Assembly: GCA_023159155.1 (NCBI GenBank)
Contig: JAJNNX010000013.1
Span: 62,001-126,000, forward strand
DNA length: 64,000 nucleotides
DNA from: Ustulina deusta
Taxonomy: Eukaryota; Ascomycota; Sordariomycetes; Xylariales; Xylariaceae
Direction: 5' to 3'
The number at the start of each line of letters is the position of its first letter. Position 1 is the first letter of the stretch. The position numbers were made by a program, and so were the translations under genes. Positions 25,241 to 35,743 of this stretch are shown here, piece by piece. Under the pieces are notes generated by a model, which saw only the letters and a program-made list of their open reading frames with translations, was not told the DNA's origin and did no database searches.

Positions 25241-26233
25241 ATGGCGAAAGTTCAACCCGCCAAGATATTGACAATACCCTTAGGTCTATTCGGTTCACGG
25301 GGAATAGGCGAACAGGAACAAGTTGAGATTATTTCTCAATTGTCCGATTTCATCCAATGTAGCGAGACATGCGTACTAGATGATGTCAGCGCTTCGACAG
25401 CCTTGCCCCCTGCAAAGGCTTCGAACGAGCTCCAGCCAGTGTTTCTGCCGGCGGAGATCATACTCCACGTTCTCGAGTACCTAAACGAGCCGTACAAACT
25501 TCAAGGCCGCGTGTGCAATATATCCCCGGATATTGTATTTTGCAAGCCTCGTATGTGGGCAAACATACCTGCCTTCCAGATTTGCCATGCCACGCGGGCA
25601 CAGGCTCTTAAGAGATATGGGAATCCCTCGCCAAATTCATTGCCCTTTGATGCATGTGTAGACAGTGTCTATATTCAACCATATCCGATTCTTCCCTGCG
25701 GACATCCAGTCATACCTTCTTCCGAAAGAAAGGCTCATGAAAAGATTCTGCAATCGGAGTTCCCCGAACCGAGATATCGCCTCTCCTACAACAATGTTGA
25801 TGGGCAATCCGCCAGCGCAACGAACCCCGGGAAGCAGCTCTGCGACGATTTTCGAGACAAGATACAATGTGTGGAGGTCGAGGCTAGCAGTCACCCCTAC
25901 TTTTATCACCCAGATATATGCTGGGGACAGCTTGCGGTGTATCTAGGGGACTTGAAGGATATACGTAAACTCAAGATTAACCTAGAGCAGCACGACACCT
26001 GCGGCAGTTCAGCAGCGGGGCTGAACACAATTGGCGATCCGAGGTATCACTGCGGTGACCTTACGGTATTGAGGGCTTTTATCAAGCATCTACCCCTCAT
26101 AAAATCATTAGAGGTTTTTGAGATCGAGAAGATCATGGCTAAGTGTATCAAGGGTCGTGAGGGGGATCTGTGTTCAAAGAAGTTTTTTGAGCTGCTCGTG
26201 TGGCACTTTACAGACCGTAATAAACATGTCTGA
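25241..26233 (+). CDS. 2EXR/F-box-like protein of unknown function
   Basis: Single exon, 330 aa from the ATG at 25241. The frame is open a little further upstream, but only from a GTG codon. The central motif FLPAEIILHVLEYL at about residues 68-81 resembles the start of fungal 2EXR and F-box-like domains (LPxEIxxxIxxY). Lys/Leu-rich segments typical of these large fungal families follow (LGDLKDIRKLKINL, FIKHLPLIKSLEVFEIEKIM). No catalytic motif is visible. Such proteins are abundant and mostly uncharacterised; the F-box subset recruits substrates to SCF ubiquitin ligases, but that role is not shown here. A probable leader intron precedes the gene. Confidence 0.7.
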   Translation: MAKVQPAKILTIPLGLFGSRGIGEQEQVEIISQLSDFIQCSETCVLDDVSASTALPPAKASNELQPVFLPAEIILHVLEYLNEPYKLQGRVCNISPDIVFCKPRMWANIPAFQICHATRAQALKRYGNPSPNSLPFDACVDSVYIQPYPILPCGHPVIPSSERKAHEKILQSEFPEPRYRLSYNNVDGQSASATNPGKQLCDDFRDKIQCVEVEASSHPYFYHPDICWGQLAVYLGDLKDIRKLKINLEQHDTCGSSAAGLNTIGDPRYHCGDLTVLRAFIKHLPLIKSLEVFEIEKIMAKCIKGREGDLCSKKFFELLVWHFTDRNKHV

Positions 26234-26468
26234 GGTTGCGAGGATTGTGAGGAGTACCCGTCCGTCATCTGAGATGGAATGCTCATAATTACGCTATTGA
26301 CATGGAGGTTGCCTAAGGGAGGTGGCGGTACATAGGTAATGTGTGTCAAACACATAATACCTGAACATGGAAGCATTTGCCGCCCAACGAATACCGCTGT
26401 GTATCTCATAATCCCTAGTCTATAATAGCTTACGGCTCCCCTGTCTAGTGAGTACTACGAACTTGTGT

Positions 26469-27332
26469 TCACGCATTCTCGCCCTCATGTTCCTTCGGGT
26501 CTTTCTCTCTCTTCGCGAACCAACTCGCCCAATACTTGGTAAATTCCTCCTTTGCATAATCGCACCCTGGCTCCTCGGGGAAATGCGTGTCCCATTGGTA
26601 GATCAAGTTGCTGAATGCCTTTTCCAGGCCCTCCCTGAAAGTCGCGGTATCAAGCTTGTTAAATCTGCCCTGGGCCATATTTACCACTAAAAGTAACTCT
26701 CCAGTAAGCCATTAGGGTAAATGGTCAAGTAGGCCATATCAAGAAAACGTCGGATCTTGGGGTTCCAAGAGAAAACGGGTAGGAGAATCCAACTCACACA
26801 TCCATCTCACGAGATGCTGCAGAACCTTCTTCTTCTCTATCCTCACGTCCTTCTTCTCCTCGCCGGGCGGGAAGTAGAGCTGGCCCTGGGCGTTCCTCTT
26901 CTCGAGCCTCTCGACGAGCCAGGCCTTGAACTCGGTGAAGATGTCGGTCCACTTGGCGATGAGGACCTGCTCGGCGTGGCGGGGGCCCTCCCACTTGTAC
27001 ATCTCGACCTGGGCCATCTGGCAGACGTAGATGACGTCCATGACGAGCATCAGGTCCTTGTGCGGCCAGCCGATGCGGTACCACAGCCGCCACGTGTCGG
27101 ACCGGCTCTGGTCGTCGTCCAGGCTGCCGATGGCGTCCTCGAGCCGCCACTCCAGCTCCCAGCAGCCGGCGCACAGGCCCGGCGTGAACTCCTCGGCCAC
27201 CAGCACGTACTTCTTGCCCAGCGCGCACCGCCCCGTCGCGCGGAACTCGTCGCACTGCTTCGACTCGGTCGGCGTGCTCTGCGGGTCCGCGTGCGAGCAG
27301 ATCGTGTAGCCCTTGTACCGCTCGTAGCACAT
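26469..27332 (-). CDS. Conserved-looking Cys-rich protein, function unknown
   Basis: Two exons on the minus strand, 27332-26798 and 26686-26469, with an intron at 26797-26687 (GTGAGT donor, TTTTAG acceptor); 250 aa. I do not recognise a named domain. The N-terminal 70 residues hold seven Cys (MCYERYKGYTICSH, KQCDEF, GRCALG, GLCAGCWELE) and a His, so they might bind a metal. The rest is helical and rich in charged and aromatic residues (WRLWYRIGWPHKDLM, WTDIFTEFKAWLVERLEKR). There is no signal peptide or membrane segment. It lies tail to tail with the 2EXR gene, 235 bases apart. The high GC of the first exon leaves long open frames on the opposite strand, which I treat as shadows. Confidence 0.72.
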
Positions 27333-28148
27333 GGTCGTCGGGTGCGGGCTCCTTCCTGCGCGTCGCGCGGAGGCCCGGGGTCGCGGTCGCGGTCGCGGTA
27401 GCGGTCGGGGTGGAGTCGGAGAGGAGAGGAGGATGACGATGGGTGTGTGGGCAGTCGCAGCGCTTGCGCGGGACTCGGGTGGGGGTTGTCTGCTGGGGGA
27501 GAGAACGGGCCATCATGGCGGTGCTGGGACGGCCTTTTTATGCCCGCGCGGCAAAGGTCCCTCCCGATCTTGTTGGCTGGTCGGGTGCCGTTCGCTGAGC
27601 TTTCTGGGCGGGTGCCGCGTTGATTAGTCCAAGGCATGCAGCGCGTCGCACAAACTGCCGGCCACAGGCAAGGGGGGGGGATGCGAGGGAAGGGGGGGCG
27701 ACAGCTCGATGGCGTTGTTGACCCGGCAGCCTGGGAACAACGGGGAATCTCCGGGAATGATGGACTGGACTGGGACTCGAGGACTCGGTGATTGGCGTCG
27801 TCGGTGAAACCGCGCTTGGAAAATACGAAGGATGGGAGGACTGAGATGTTTCGGTTTGATGCAGACGGGTCGCGCGCAATTGTAGACCCCCGGGGGGCTC
27901 GGCTCTCGGATTCAGAATGTATCACTTTTCGTGTAGCGCAATCAATCTACATCAGAGCAGGGCTGTGTGACATTTTGGGGGGGAGGGAGCCGGAGAAAAA
28001 AAAAATTCTGTCATTTTTGTTGGAGTACCGATCTATGAAGTGTGTTGTTGGTGGCTTCCACGAAACAACCGCCAGCTTTGTTTGGATTCGTCTGTACTAA
28101 TGCCAGCGGTAATGAGAAAGAAAGAAAGAACACGATTCAGGCCCGACT
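27333..28148. other. Intergenic region, GC-rich, no gene seen
   Basis: This is the promoter side of the Cys-rich gene and the 3' flank of the AAA ATPase gene. It holds G-runs near 27671, 27698 and 27978 and a GGTCGC repeat. Open frames here are compositional. Confidence 0.45.
27379..27408. repeat. GGTCGC hexanucleotide repeat
   Basis: Tandem GGTCGC units with the variants GGTAGC and GGTCGG, about 50 bases upstream of the Cys-rich gene start. Confidence 0.85.
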
Positions 28149-29777
28149 TCAGCTAGAAGTCTCCCTCCGAGACCTGCTCTTGCTCTGTGCTACGGCTCTT
28201 TTCTCGGATTCCATGCCCTCGCGCAACGTCTCGACCTGCTTCTTGATCTCAACCCACAAGACGAGCTCGTCCAAGTCACCGTCGCCGCCGCCACCGCCGC
28301 ACACATCTAACCAACCATCGCCCATATCCCGCGTTAGCGATTCCTCGCTGCGTCTCTCTCCGCCCGCAGCAGACCGTCGGGCAATAGCCAGGAGCGCCGC
28401 CACGAAAGCCTCCTGCATGTAAGCGAAGCTGAATTTCTCCGTGATCTCGGCGACAGCCTTGCACAGCTCGTCGGGGAACTCGATGTCCTGGTTGTCGGCC
28501 AACTTGCCCTGCCAGAATTCACAGTATGCGATGCGCTGCTCCAGATCCGGGTCCGGGAAGAAGTACTTCCGGTCGAACCGTGAGGGGCGTTTCTTGCCCA
28601 GAAGTTAGCCCGCTTCGCGGACCTATTCGGGGTGTGGTGTGGGGGTATAGACAAAGTAGAAGCGATGAGGAGGACTTACGGAAATGCCAGGATCTAAACG
28701 GTCGAGGTGATTCGTCGACCCGATCATGAAGATGCCGTCGTTGCTCTTGAGGCCGTCGACCTCGTTCAGGAAGTAGCTGCGCACTTGGTCCGAGACGATG
28801 CTATCTAGATCCTCGAATACGAGATAACACGGGGCGAATTGCCTCGCTTTCTGAAAGATGTCCATGAGCGAGCGTTCGGGCCCGGCGTACTAAGGGGCGC
28901 CAAGGCGCAAGTCAGCGGTCTCTTATTTCAAATCCCGTCATATCGTAACAGAGGGGACGGTCAGGCTTACCGAGGACAAAGACCGCACATACAACGTCGG
29001 GATCGGCTGCTTCCGGGCATACAGCATATGCATGGTGGCTTTGATGGAGATGGTCTTGCCGTTGCCGGGCGGGCCGTGATAGATGATACCGCGCTTCCAC
29101 GGCACCTTCAGCCGGGCATACGTGTCGCGCGACTCGTAGAACGAGACGTGGTCCTCGATGATGGCCTTCTTCATCCCCGCGTCGAGAATGACATTGTCCC
29201 AGGACGCGCCCGCCACGCTCCGGAACAGGTCCGCGTTCTTCTGCCAATACCCCTGGTCGAACACCCACACCTCCCCGTGCAGCTCGTTGGCCCAGGCCCC
29301 CGCGGCGAGCAGCAGCGCCTCGGCGTGCGCGCGCTCCGCCGACAGCACGTAGTGGTTCTTGGACCCGCCGTACGGCTCCGTGCCGTCGCGCCCGTCCACC
29401 ACGTACACCACGAAGTCGTGGCCGCGCCAGCCGTACTCGAACTTGGCGAAGACGAGGCGCTCGCGCAGCGCGCCCGGGTCCCCGTCGATGCGGCGCGGCG
29501 GCGGCACGTACTCGGTCCAGGTGAAGGCGGCGTCCGCCGGCACCGCCGTGCAGCGCGCGTGGCCCGCCGCCGCGTAGCCGACCAGGCTGAGCCCGTTCGT
29601 CGGCGGCGCGATGGTCAGGTGCAGGCCCGGATACTGCGCCGCGAGCGAGCGCGCGACCACCGTGTCCGTGTTGATGCGCTTGGCGGAAGAGTGCTCGAAC
29701 CAGACGGCATTGGTCCGGTCGCCGGACCGGGTTCTCCGGCCGGCGGCTCTGGCGTCGTCGCGTCCGTGGTCCGCCAT
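28149..29777 (-). CDS. AAA-family ATPase, BCS1-like
   Basis: Three exons on minus: 29777-28971, 28889-28680 and 28592-28149. Introns are 28970-28890 (GTAAGC...TTAG) and 28679-28593 (GTAAGT...CAAG), both phase 0; 486 aa. Walker A GPPGNGKT is at 235-242, Walker B YLVFEDLD at about 291-298, the sensor motif GSTNHLDRLDPGIS at about 326-339, and RPSRFDRKYFFPDPD with the arginine fingers follows directly after the second splice. This layout matches the large fungal group of BCS1/CDC48-like AAA ATPases with an uncharacterised N-terminal region (here residues 1-200, with VWVFDQGYWQKNADLF just before the ATPase core). No transmembrane helix like that of mitochondrial Bcs1 is evident. The C-terminal 100 residues are Glu/Arg/Gly-rich. 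The substrate is unknown; it is probably a chaperone or remodelling ATPase. Confidence 0.88.
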
Positions 29778-30774
29778 GTTTTTAGGGGCTGCTGCTGGGT
29801 TAATTAAGTAAGTAACTTGGCGGTGTTATTTATCAATTGGTTGGTTGGAAAGACCACGCTCTTTTTTTTTTTTTTCACGACCTTCGCGAGCAATTGAACT
29901 AACTAATTCATGCGTATTCCGCGTAGGAAGCGAGTGAGTGAGTGGGTGAGTGAGTGAGTGAGTGAATGAGGGCTCTTTGTTCTTTTTCGCCTCAATTGAA
30001 GTTAGACTGCTGCCTAATCTAGAGAGCATCAACACCGTGATACCTCGGCAGCGGAACTTAAAACCGTATTGTGCCTCATACGTGCATGTGTGGTACAGTT
30101 AGAGTTAGGTAAGGTGCCCTAAATGCTGGAACTTCATTGGGTCCTTACTCAGGGGTGAGCCAGCCTCTGTATATGCGTAGGTATGTAGGTACCTTCCTAC
30201 AGTAGGTACCTTATGTACATATGTAGGTACTCACTATGGAAGTACATTTCTGCTCAGAACAATAGAATTGAAAAATAACTATATACTGCGACTGAGGCTG
30301 TATTTAATTGTCATTTAATATCTTGGCTTTTTTAGAATTCAGAACGTTGTTATTCCTATAATGTTATTAGTAAATACTGCTACAGTAGTTTTGTCACTTC
30401 GTTGGTACAATGGTACCTACCTAGGAATTGATTGTACCGAGTGATACAGGGGGTGGTTACTGAAGAGGCACATGTAGGCGAGCTACGTCTATTCTACAAC
30501 ACCATACAAACCGACACAAGATTGCTGCGTCCATCGCTACAGACATGTCGCAATCATGTGTTACGTCAACGTAGCACTACCTAGGCAATTAGGGATTAAT
30601 TCCAGCAAGTCAGTTGCCTGTTGCCTAATAGAACAAACACACTAAAGATGCACAAATTGGTAGCCAGTTTCCCCCGTCACTTACATCCAACACCAAACTC
30701 AGTCGGCAATACCGATCAAAACCAGACTCATCTCCCTATATCCTGAACCACCATTTCCCATACGCTACTACTAA
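29778..30774. other. Intergenic region, no gene seen
   Basis: Promoter side of the AAA ATPase. It contains the GTGA microsatellite and a dense cluster of the TAGGTACCT motif at about 30175-30230, where the motif occurs several times in both orientations. Confidence 0.45.
29932..29970. repeat. GTGA tetranucleotide microsatellite
   Basis: About nine GTGA/GTGG units in tandem, some 150 bases upstream of the AAA ATPase start codon. Confidence 0.9.
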
Positions 30775-31390
30775 TCAGTAGATACTAATGCCAATCAGAA
30801 TTTTGAGCCCGTTTCTCTTCTCAAGCACAGTTCTAGCACCAGGCTCTTGACCTAGAGCCCGGAGAAGACGGTCAACCTCGGATTCTATGTTCCTGTTAGC
30901 GGAATAGCAGCAAAGAGATTGTATACGACGACAACTTGCCTTGAATTGCGTTGAGTTCCCCTAGAGTTCTAGGCATGTTGATTTCTTGGTGCGTGACAGT
31001 ATTTCTGAGTGCGACTAGGACATGCTCTGCTCTGCAAACCTTGCTGTTCGAGACCCGCGCTCTGCCATTGAAGTCCCTGCTTGGATGTTAGCTTGTTTTT
31101 CAAACGATTTCATATTAAAAGACTTGCATGTCGTCGAAGTTAGTCTCAATTGAAGCCTGTACGCTTTGCATATCTCGACGTAAGTCTTGAATGTTTTCAC
31201 TTATTTTTTCTATGCGTTGTTCGAAGTTCTGGCATATGCCTTGCATCTCCTGGCGTAAGTCTTGCAGTTGCGGTAGTTCATTCTCTATAGACGCGTCCAT
31301 CGTTATAGATGTAGATGTGGAGTGGCTGGAGGCTGTGGGAATGTTAGCTACCGTTGAGTAGTTAGATAGGTAAGGTGAGATGGCTATCAT
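30775..31390 (-). CDS. Small coiled-coil protein of a fungal multigene family, with two GC-AG introns
   Basis: Minus-strand exons 31390-31128, 31076-30940 and 30884-30775 give about 169 aa. Both introns, 31127-31077 (51 bp) and 30939-30885 (55 bp), begin GCAAGT rather than GT, contain a perfect GCTAAC branch site, and end in AG. Only this splicing keeps one frame through the three conserved blocks: a Ser/Thr start (IPTASSHSTSTS) and coiled coil (ELPQLQDLRQEMQGICQNFE), then DFNGRARVSNSKV, then MPRTLGELNAIQ joined to ESEVDRLLRALGQE and EKRNGLKILIG. I know this block order from short hypothetical proteins common in plant-associated ascomycetes; the function is unknown. The start is uncertain: ATG at 31390 or 31300, and the frame runs on to a TTG at 31435. 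Confidence 0.68.
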
Positions 31391-32268
31391 ACAGGCAGCT
31401 TGGCTCAAGGCCCAACTTATGTCAGGAGAAAACAATGTACTTGGAGATAAAAGAAAATGACAACCAGGTACTTTCTACATATCCACCGCAATATATAGGT
31501 AAATTGTGTGGGCGAGATGTAATTCTGCCATCGCGACTATCCGCTGCTGTATCACCGCAGGACTGTTCGTGGGATAGGTCACCCAGCGTACAAGCTTCAT
31601 CTGCCAGGGTACGTACTGTTTTGGCAAAGTTCCGAGACTACCGTGAAGGTTTAAAATTTTCTTCTTTTTAAAAAAAAAAAAAAAAGCTTCAGCGCGGTTT
31701 TTTATCGACCCTGCATGCAATGTCGCAAGGGGGTTGGATTCTTTATTTCTAGAGTGGCCTCTCCACGACCGACAGGGGTGTAAGTCAAGCCCGTATCTGA
31801 AGCAAGGGGTTCAGCAATCATTTCAAGGGATAGTGATTGAGTCACTCTATCCGATGTCAAGATAGGTGGTTTTAAGGGATGAAAATTATGACGGAGCACG
31901 CGACGGGGGCTGGCCAGGGCTCAGGTATTCGGCACACAAACACGAGCTGCGCTGTTTGTGCGTAATAGCGGATAATATAGAGTTTTGCTCGTTGCTTATT
32001 CTCGCGAGGTTGGGTTTCTGATGTATTCGATGTGTGTGTAATGCTGGGGTGTCCCGGATGAATAGACTAGAAGAAATTCAAGTGAAAACTCGTCTCTAAG
32101 CTGAGAAGTTACCCGGTCTGTATATTCCCGTCAAAATTTGAATAGATCGCCTAACGTAGATACACGAATGAAAGACTTTATTGTCAGTAATGGGATACTA
32201 ACGTATGTGATGAACATTGTCGCTCCAATCCTATCCGGAGGACCCTCCGTCGGTCTTAGTGGTTCGCG
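31391..32268. other. Intergenic region, no gene seen
   Basis: Holds an A-tract of about 16 bases near 31670-31686 and nothing recognisable as a gene. Short open frames on both strands lack family resemblance. Confidence 0.45.
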
Positions 32269-33118
32269 TTAGCCAGGCAATTCCATTCGTGGCTGATCAG
32301 TTTTAGTTATTAACTTCATCTTAAGAGAGTCATGTTTGAACATTACCGGTTCGCACCCTTGTAGTTCTGCTGGTTGTTGTTGTTGCTGATGCCTCCTTCT
32401 CCTGAGGAATACAAAACCGACCATGGCAGCCACCAGTATCACGCCTAATGAGACACCGATGCCTATTCCAACCGCTGCGCCTGCTGAAAGTCCTTGGGTC
32501 ATGATTATCCGTTTTGGCGGACCTGAAGCTGGGAAGGACGCCTCTGTCACGATCGTTGAGATCGCTGAGATCGTTGAGGCTGAAGGAGCTGTAGGGGCCA
32601 TAGAGACCGTAGAGACTGTAGGGGCCGTACAGCTTCCAGTAGTTATAGGGTTTATAGCAGCAGTGGCTATCGTGATATTGAAATACGCCGAGACCTCCCG
32701 AGCGGTCGAATTGCTATCTTGCAACTCGAAGAAGAAGACGGGTGAATCCGACAATAGAAGCTCGTACGTCTGGACAGTCCAATAGAAGCTCTGTGCCAAA
32801 TCCTGGCCAACATTTTCTGAAATAAATTAGTAACTTTGAAACCGGAAATTTTTTTTTTTTTCAGAAGCATCTCTTACGACTGTAAACGAGATTAGACGAC
32901 TTCTTAGCGCCGGATTGCAACGGCTGCTGCCAAAGCTCGATCCTGTATTCTTTCCAGTTGGTCTGGAATGCCACAAGCTGGCTTGATCCCAGTGGCCATC
33001 GGGAATCAGCAGTGTATTTTCCTTGTCCATCTGCGGAATGGTTTCTAGGTGATATGAACTGATTCTCGGCCACGACTCGGAGTAACGTTGCGAGCCATAG
33101 GGCCAAGATGTAATGCAT
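32269..33118 (-). CDS. Secretory single-pass membrane protein with Ser/Thr stalk
   Basis: Exons 33118-32878 and 32816-32269 on minus, intron 32877-32817 (GTAAGA donor, TTTCAG acceptor, phase 1); 262 aa. A signal peptide (MHYILALWLATLLRVVA) is followed by an ectodomain of about 110 residues with WPLGSSQLVAFQTNW, YRIELWQQ and the spliced block QDLAQSFYWTVQTY...FFELQD. A Thr/Ser/Pro/Ala-rich stalk, a glycine-rich transmembrane helix at about 192-218 (AAVGIGIGVSLGVILVAAMV) and a basic stop-transfer RRRR come next, then a short Gln-rich cytoplasmic tail. The WxLGxxxxVxWxT-like ectodomain followed by stalk and helix is a common design of fungal surface proteins, possibly wall sensors. The function is not known. 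Confidence 0.8.
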
Positions 33119-35743
33119 GGTTCCCTCGGAATTCTGTGTTGCCTAACGATGAAGTCGAGAGCAGAATGTGAAACAAATCGAGACAAGGTAAAACGAGTTG
33201 ATTACACGACATCTGTTGAGGATATATAAACTAAATAGCAAGGTTCTGAATCGCGAAAGGTCAAAAATGTCTGGGAGCGACGAAGTCCGATACACTGGGA
33301 CCAAGGCCGCAATCCGAAGAGAGTTGTAAGGGTCTCCTAACCATGTACACTCATTTCCAAACGCGGCTCACCGCGATTCAACAGGGATTATGCTGTTAGT
33401 CCTCTTGACTCTTCCCAGATACGGCCGATAGGAACCCGAGGCTTCGGGCACGATGGACATTTCGGTTCCATGTTTACGAGGTCTGTTATCCGGTGAGCGA
33501 TATGATTGCACGAGAGCATTCGTAATTCTCAGCCCTAGGATTTGACACTAGCTAATGTCCAATAACCATGTGTGGTCGAGCTCGACAGTTCGTGACCGCC
33601 CCGTTCATTTCAGGGACGAAGTAGAGCGGCACTGTATGCATTGAAGCACCGCAGCCATCTCTTCACCGTCGCATGTCTAATGATCGCTCTGCATTTTTCT
33701 GACTGTTAGTTACCATAAATTCCCCTCAAAGCCTGTATCAGCAATTCATTCCTGACTCGTGGGACTAAGGGGTTAGCTTAGGTTCGAAATACCTTCGGTT
33801 TACAACTTCTTCTATAAATCTTAGCCTGCTAGCCCATCTTCATTTGCCTAGGGATAGTCGGAAAATTCATATTTGGAACAGGTGACAATATTTTGTCCAT
33901 GCAGCAACCGCCACGCCAGACCTTCGAAGGTCTATTGGCCATTTGTATTATGCCAGCCGTTTTGATCGTGTGCCAACATCTTTCAGAATTTGCACTTGAA
34001 ATCTGAAACCGAAAAAGCAGCCTCTGATGATTAGGCCGTCAAGGCATAGGTATGGCCTCGGATAATGCATTAGGCTTTTCGAAAAAAATTGGCATTGGCT
34101 TGCCGGGGCGCATGAACAAACGTGATGCGCTCGCCTTGACAGGCCCCCCTCACCATGTTCTATGCGGAATTCATAGACGATGTCCAAGGGAAAACAAAGC
34201 GTTGCCTATTGGATTAGACAGGCAAGCGCGGGGACGAGAATCTGTGGAGTTGGAGAGCCCATATGAACGCCGTGAGAAGGTAGGGGCCTCGGCTTGGATT
34301 TTAAGGAGAATATTATATAAGTCTGGGCTCACGCGCTGTTTTCGGGATAGTCGAAAAAGATATAGAGTCTGGATTGATTATAGCGGATGATATGGATTGG
34401 TAAATACTTATCTTAATCACAAAAAAAGACCAAATATATGGGAAATTGACCTGGCTATAGGGAGATTCGCTTGAATACCTACCTACCTAATTAAAGCAAG
34501 TTGCCGAAGGCACTTGTAACATCTTGCCAACTAGTACACGAACTTCCTCGCAATATGCTGACAACTGGGACGTACTATCCTGGGTCAGTAAGTTAATGCT
34601 TGCTTCTCCCGTTGAGACATTGTACTAAACCAGCAACAATACAGTGGGCTGACGCAAAGTTGAAGCTGCGGCGAGACCTTTCTCGAGGCATTGCCCGAAA
34701 ACCTAGGGAAACCGGAGTGTGCTCAACATACCATGTACAGCGATGAGACAGTGCCGCCGTTGAGTAAGATCGCTGATCTCGTAAACTTCGGACAGTACCC
34801 AGAATTTTCACGATGGATTCACGCGTCAGGCCAGATATACAGCTTTCGTACGCGCTATCGCAAGATGACGCTCGCAATGTGCTACCCGATCATCTCAAAG
34901 GCGCGTTTGGCAATGCGCTTGCTGGGCCCTGTCGGGATGGAGTATCATATAACACAGATTGGCTTCAAGCTAAATGCATCAGTGTAACGCCGCCAGTGTT
35001 CTTTCATCATCGAGCAAAGAACCATGTCACAGGAGATAGTTATATCTAGAAGCCCGACAATGACGATGTACCTATACGCGAAAAAGGGACAACAGAAAAA
35101 ATTATATGGAGCGCAAGGAATTATATCAGGAACGCAATGCTCGGCTTAACTGATAATGATGGTTTCCTTAGTTTCTGTGTCGGATATTGTAATGTGTGAT
35201 GGGTTTGGTGGTCAAGGTTGAAGCTTAGGTACCTACCTAGGCATCATCAGCTCTTCCAGGAGGTTGTCACAAAGGTTCCACACCTAAGATGCAATTGCAA
35301 TTAAGAGTGATAGTACTTATGCCTTCTTAATACATAATATGCATGTATGCCGCTAGGTAGCGCTGAAAGTGGACATTGGGATGCGTGGGCATCGTCATCC
35401 ACTCGGGTCCATGTGCCTAGCCGAACATTGCCTAGAGGCCAATGATATGTGTCAGGAACCGCACGCGTTGTCTGTCTCCATACACTAAACACTTTAGTCT
35501 CACCAGATCTCAGTTGCGAACCAGAGGACCCCATCCAACGCACTCGAATCTGTTGGCAACGAGTCCATGACAACCAATTTCGATGCTTCTTGAGAAGTGT
35601 CAACAGAATAAAGCCCCTTACTTTCGCCGTCGCCTTGATTGGCTGACTTTCGTTCATTTTCCCATTAGTTACTGCCCCCATCGCCACGACCTAACTTCAC
35701 ACGGCGCATTGAGTGCTTCGAAGGCTCGAACTCGTCGACAAAT
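33119..35743. other. 2.6-kb intergenic region between divergent genes
   Basis: Separates the minus-strand membrane protein from the plus-strand MRH receptor, so it should contain both promoters. TACCTACCTACC (34476) and TAGGTACCTACCTAGG (35226) motifs are present. Open frames at 34052-34390 and 34593-35049 have no recognisable features. Confidence 0.45.

Noticed and set aside
26757..27401. Plus-strand frame of 214 codons opposite the Cys-rich gene
   Set aside because: Low-complexity Leu/Arg/Val translation caused by GC-rich codons on the minus strand; the minus-strand gene has a clean intron and balanced composition.
28839..29807. Plus-strand open frame of 322 codons opposite the AAA ATPase
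   Set aside because: It is antisense to a gene with complete Walker and sensor motifs. The frame is open because of GC-rich third codon positions, and its translation is Arg/Val-rich and featureless.
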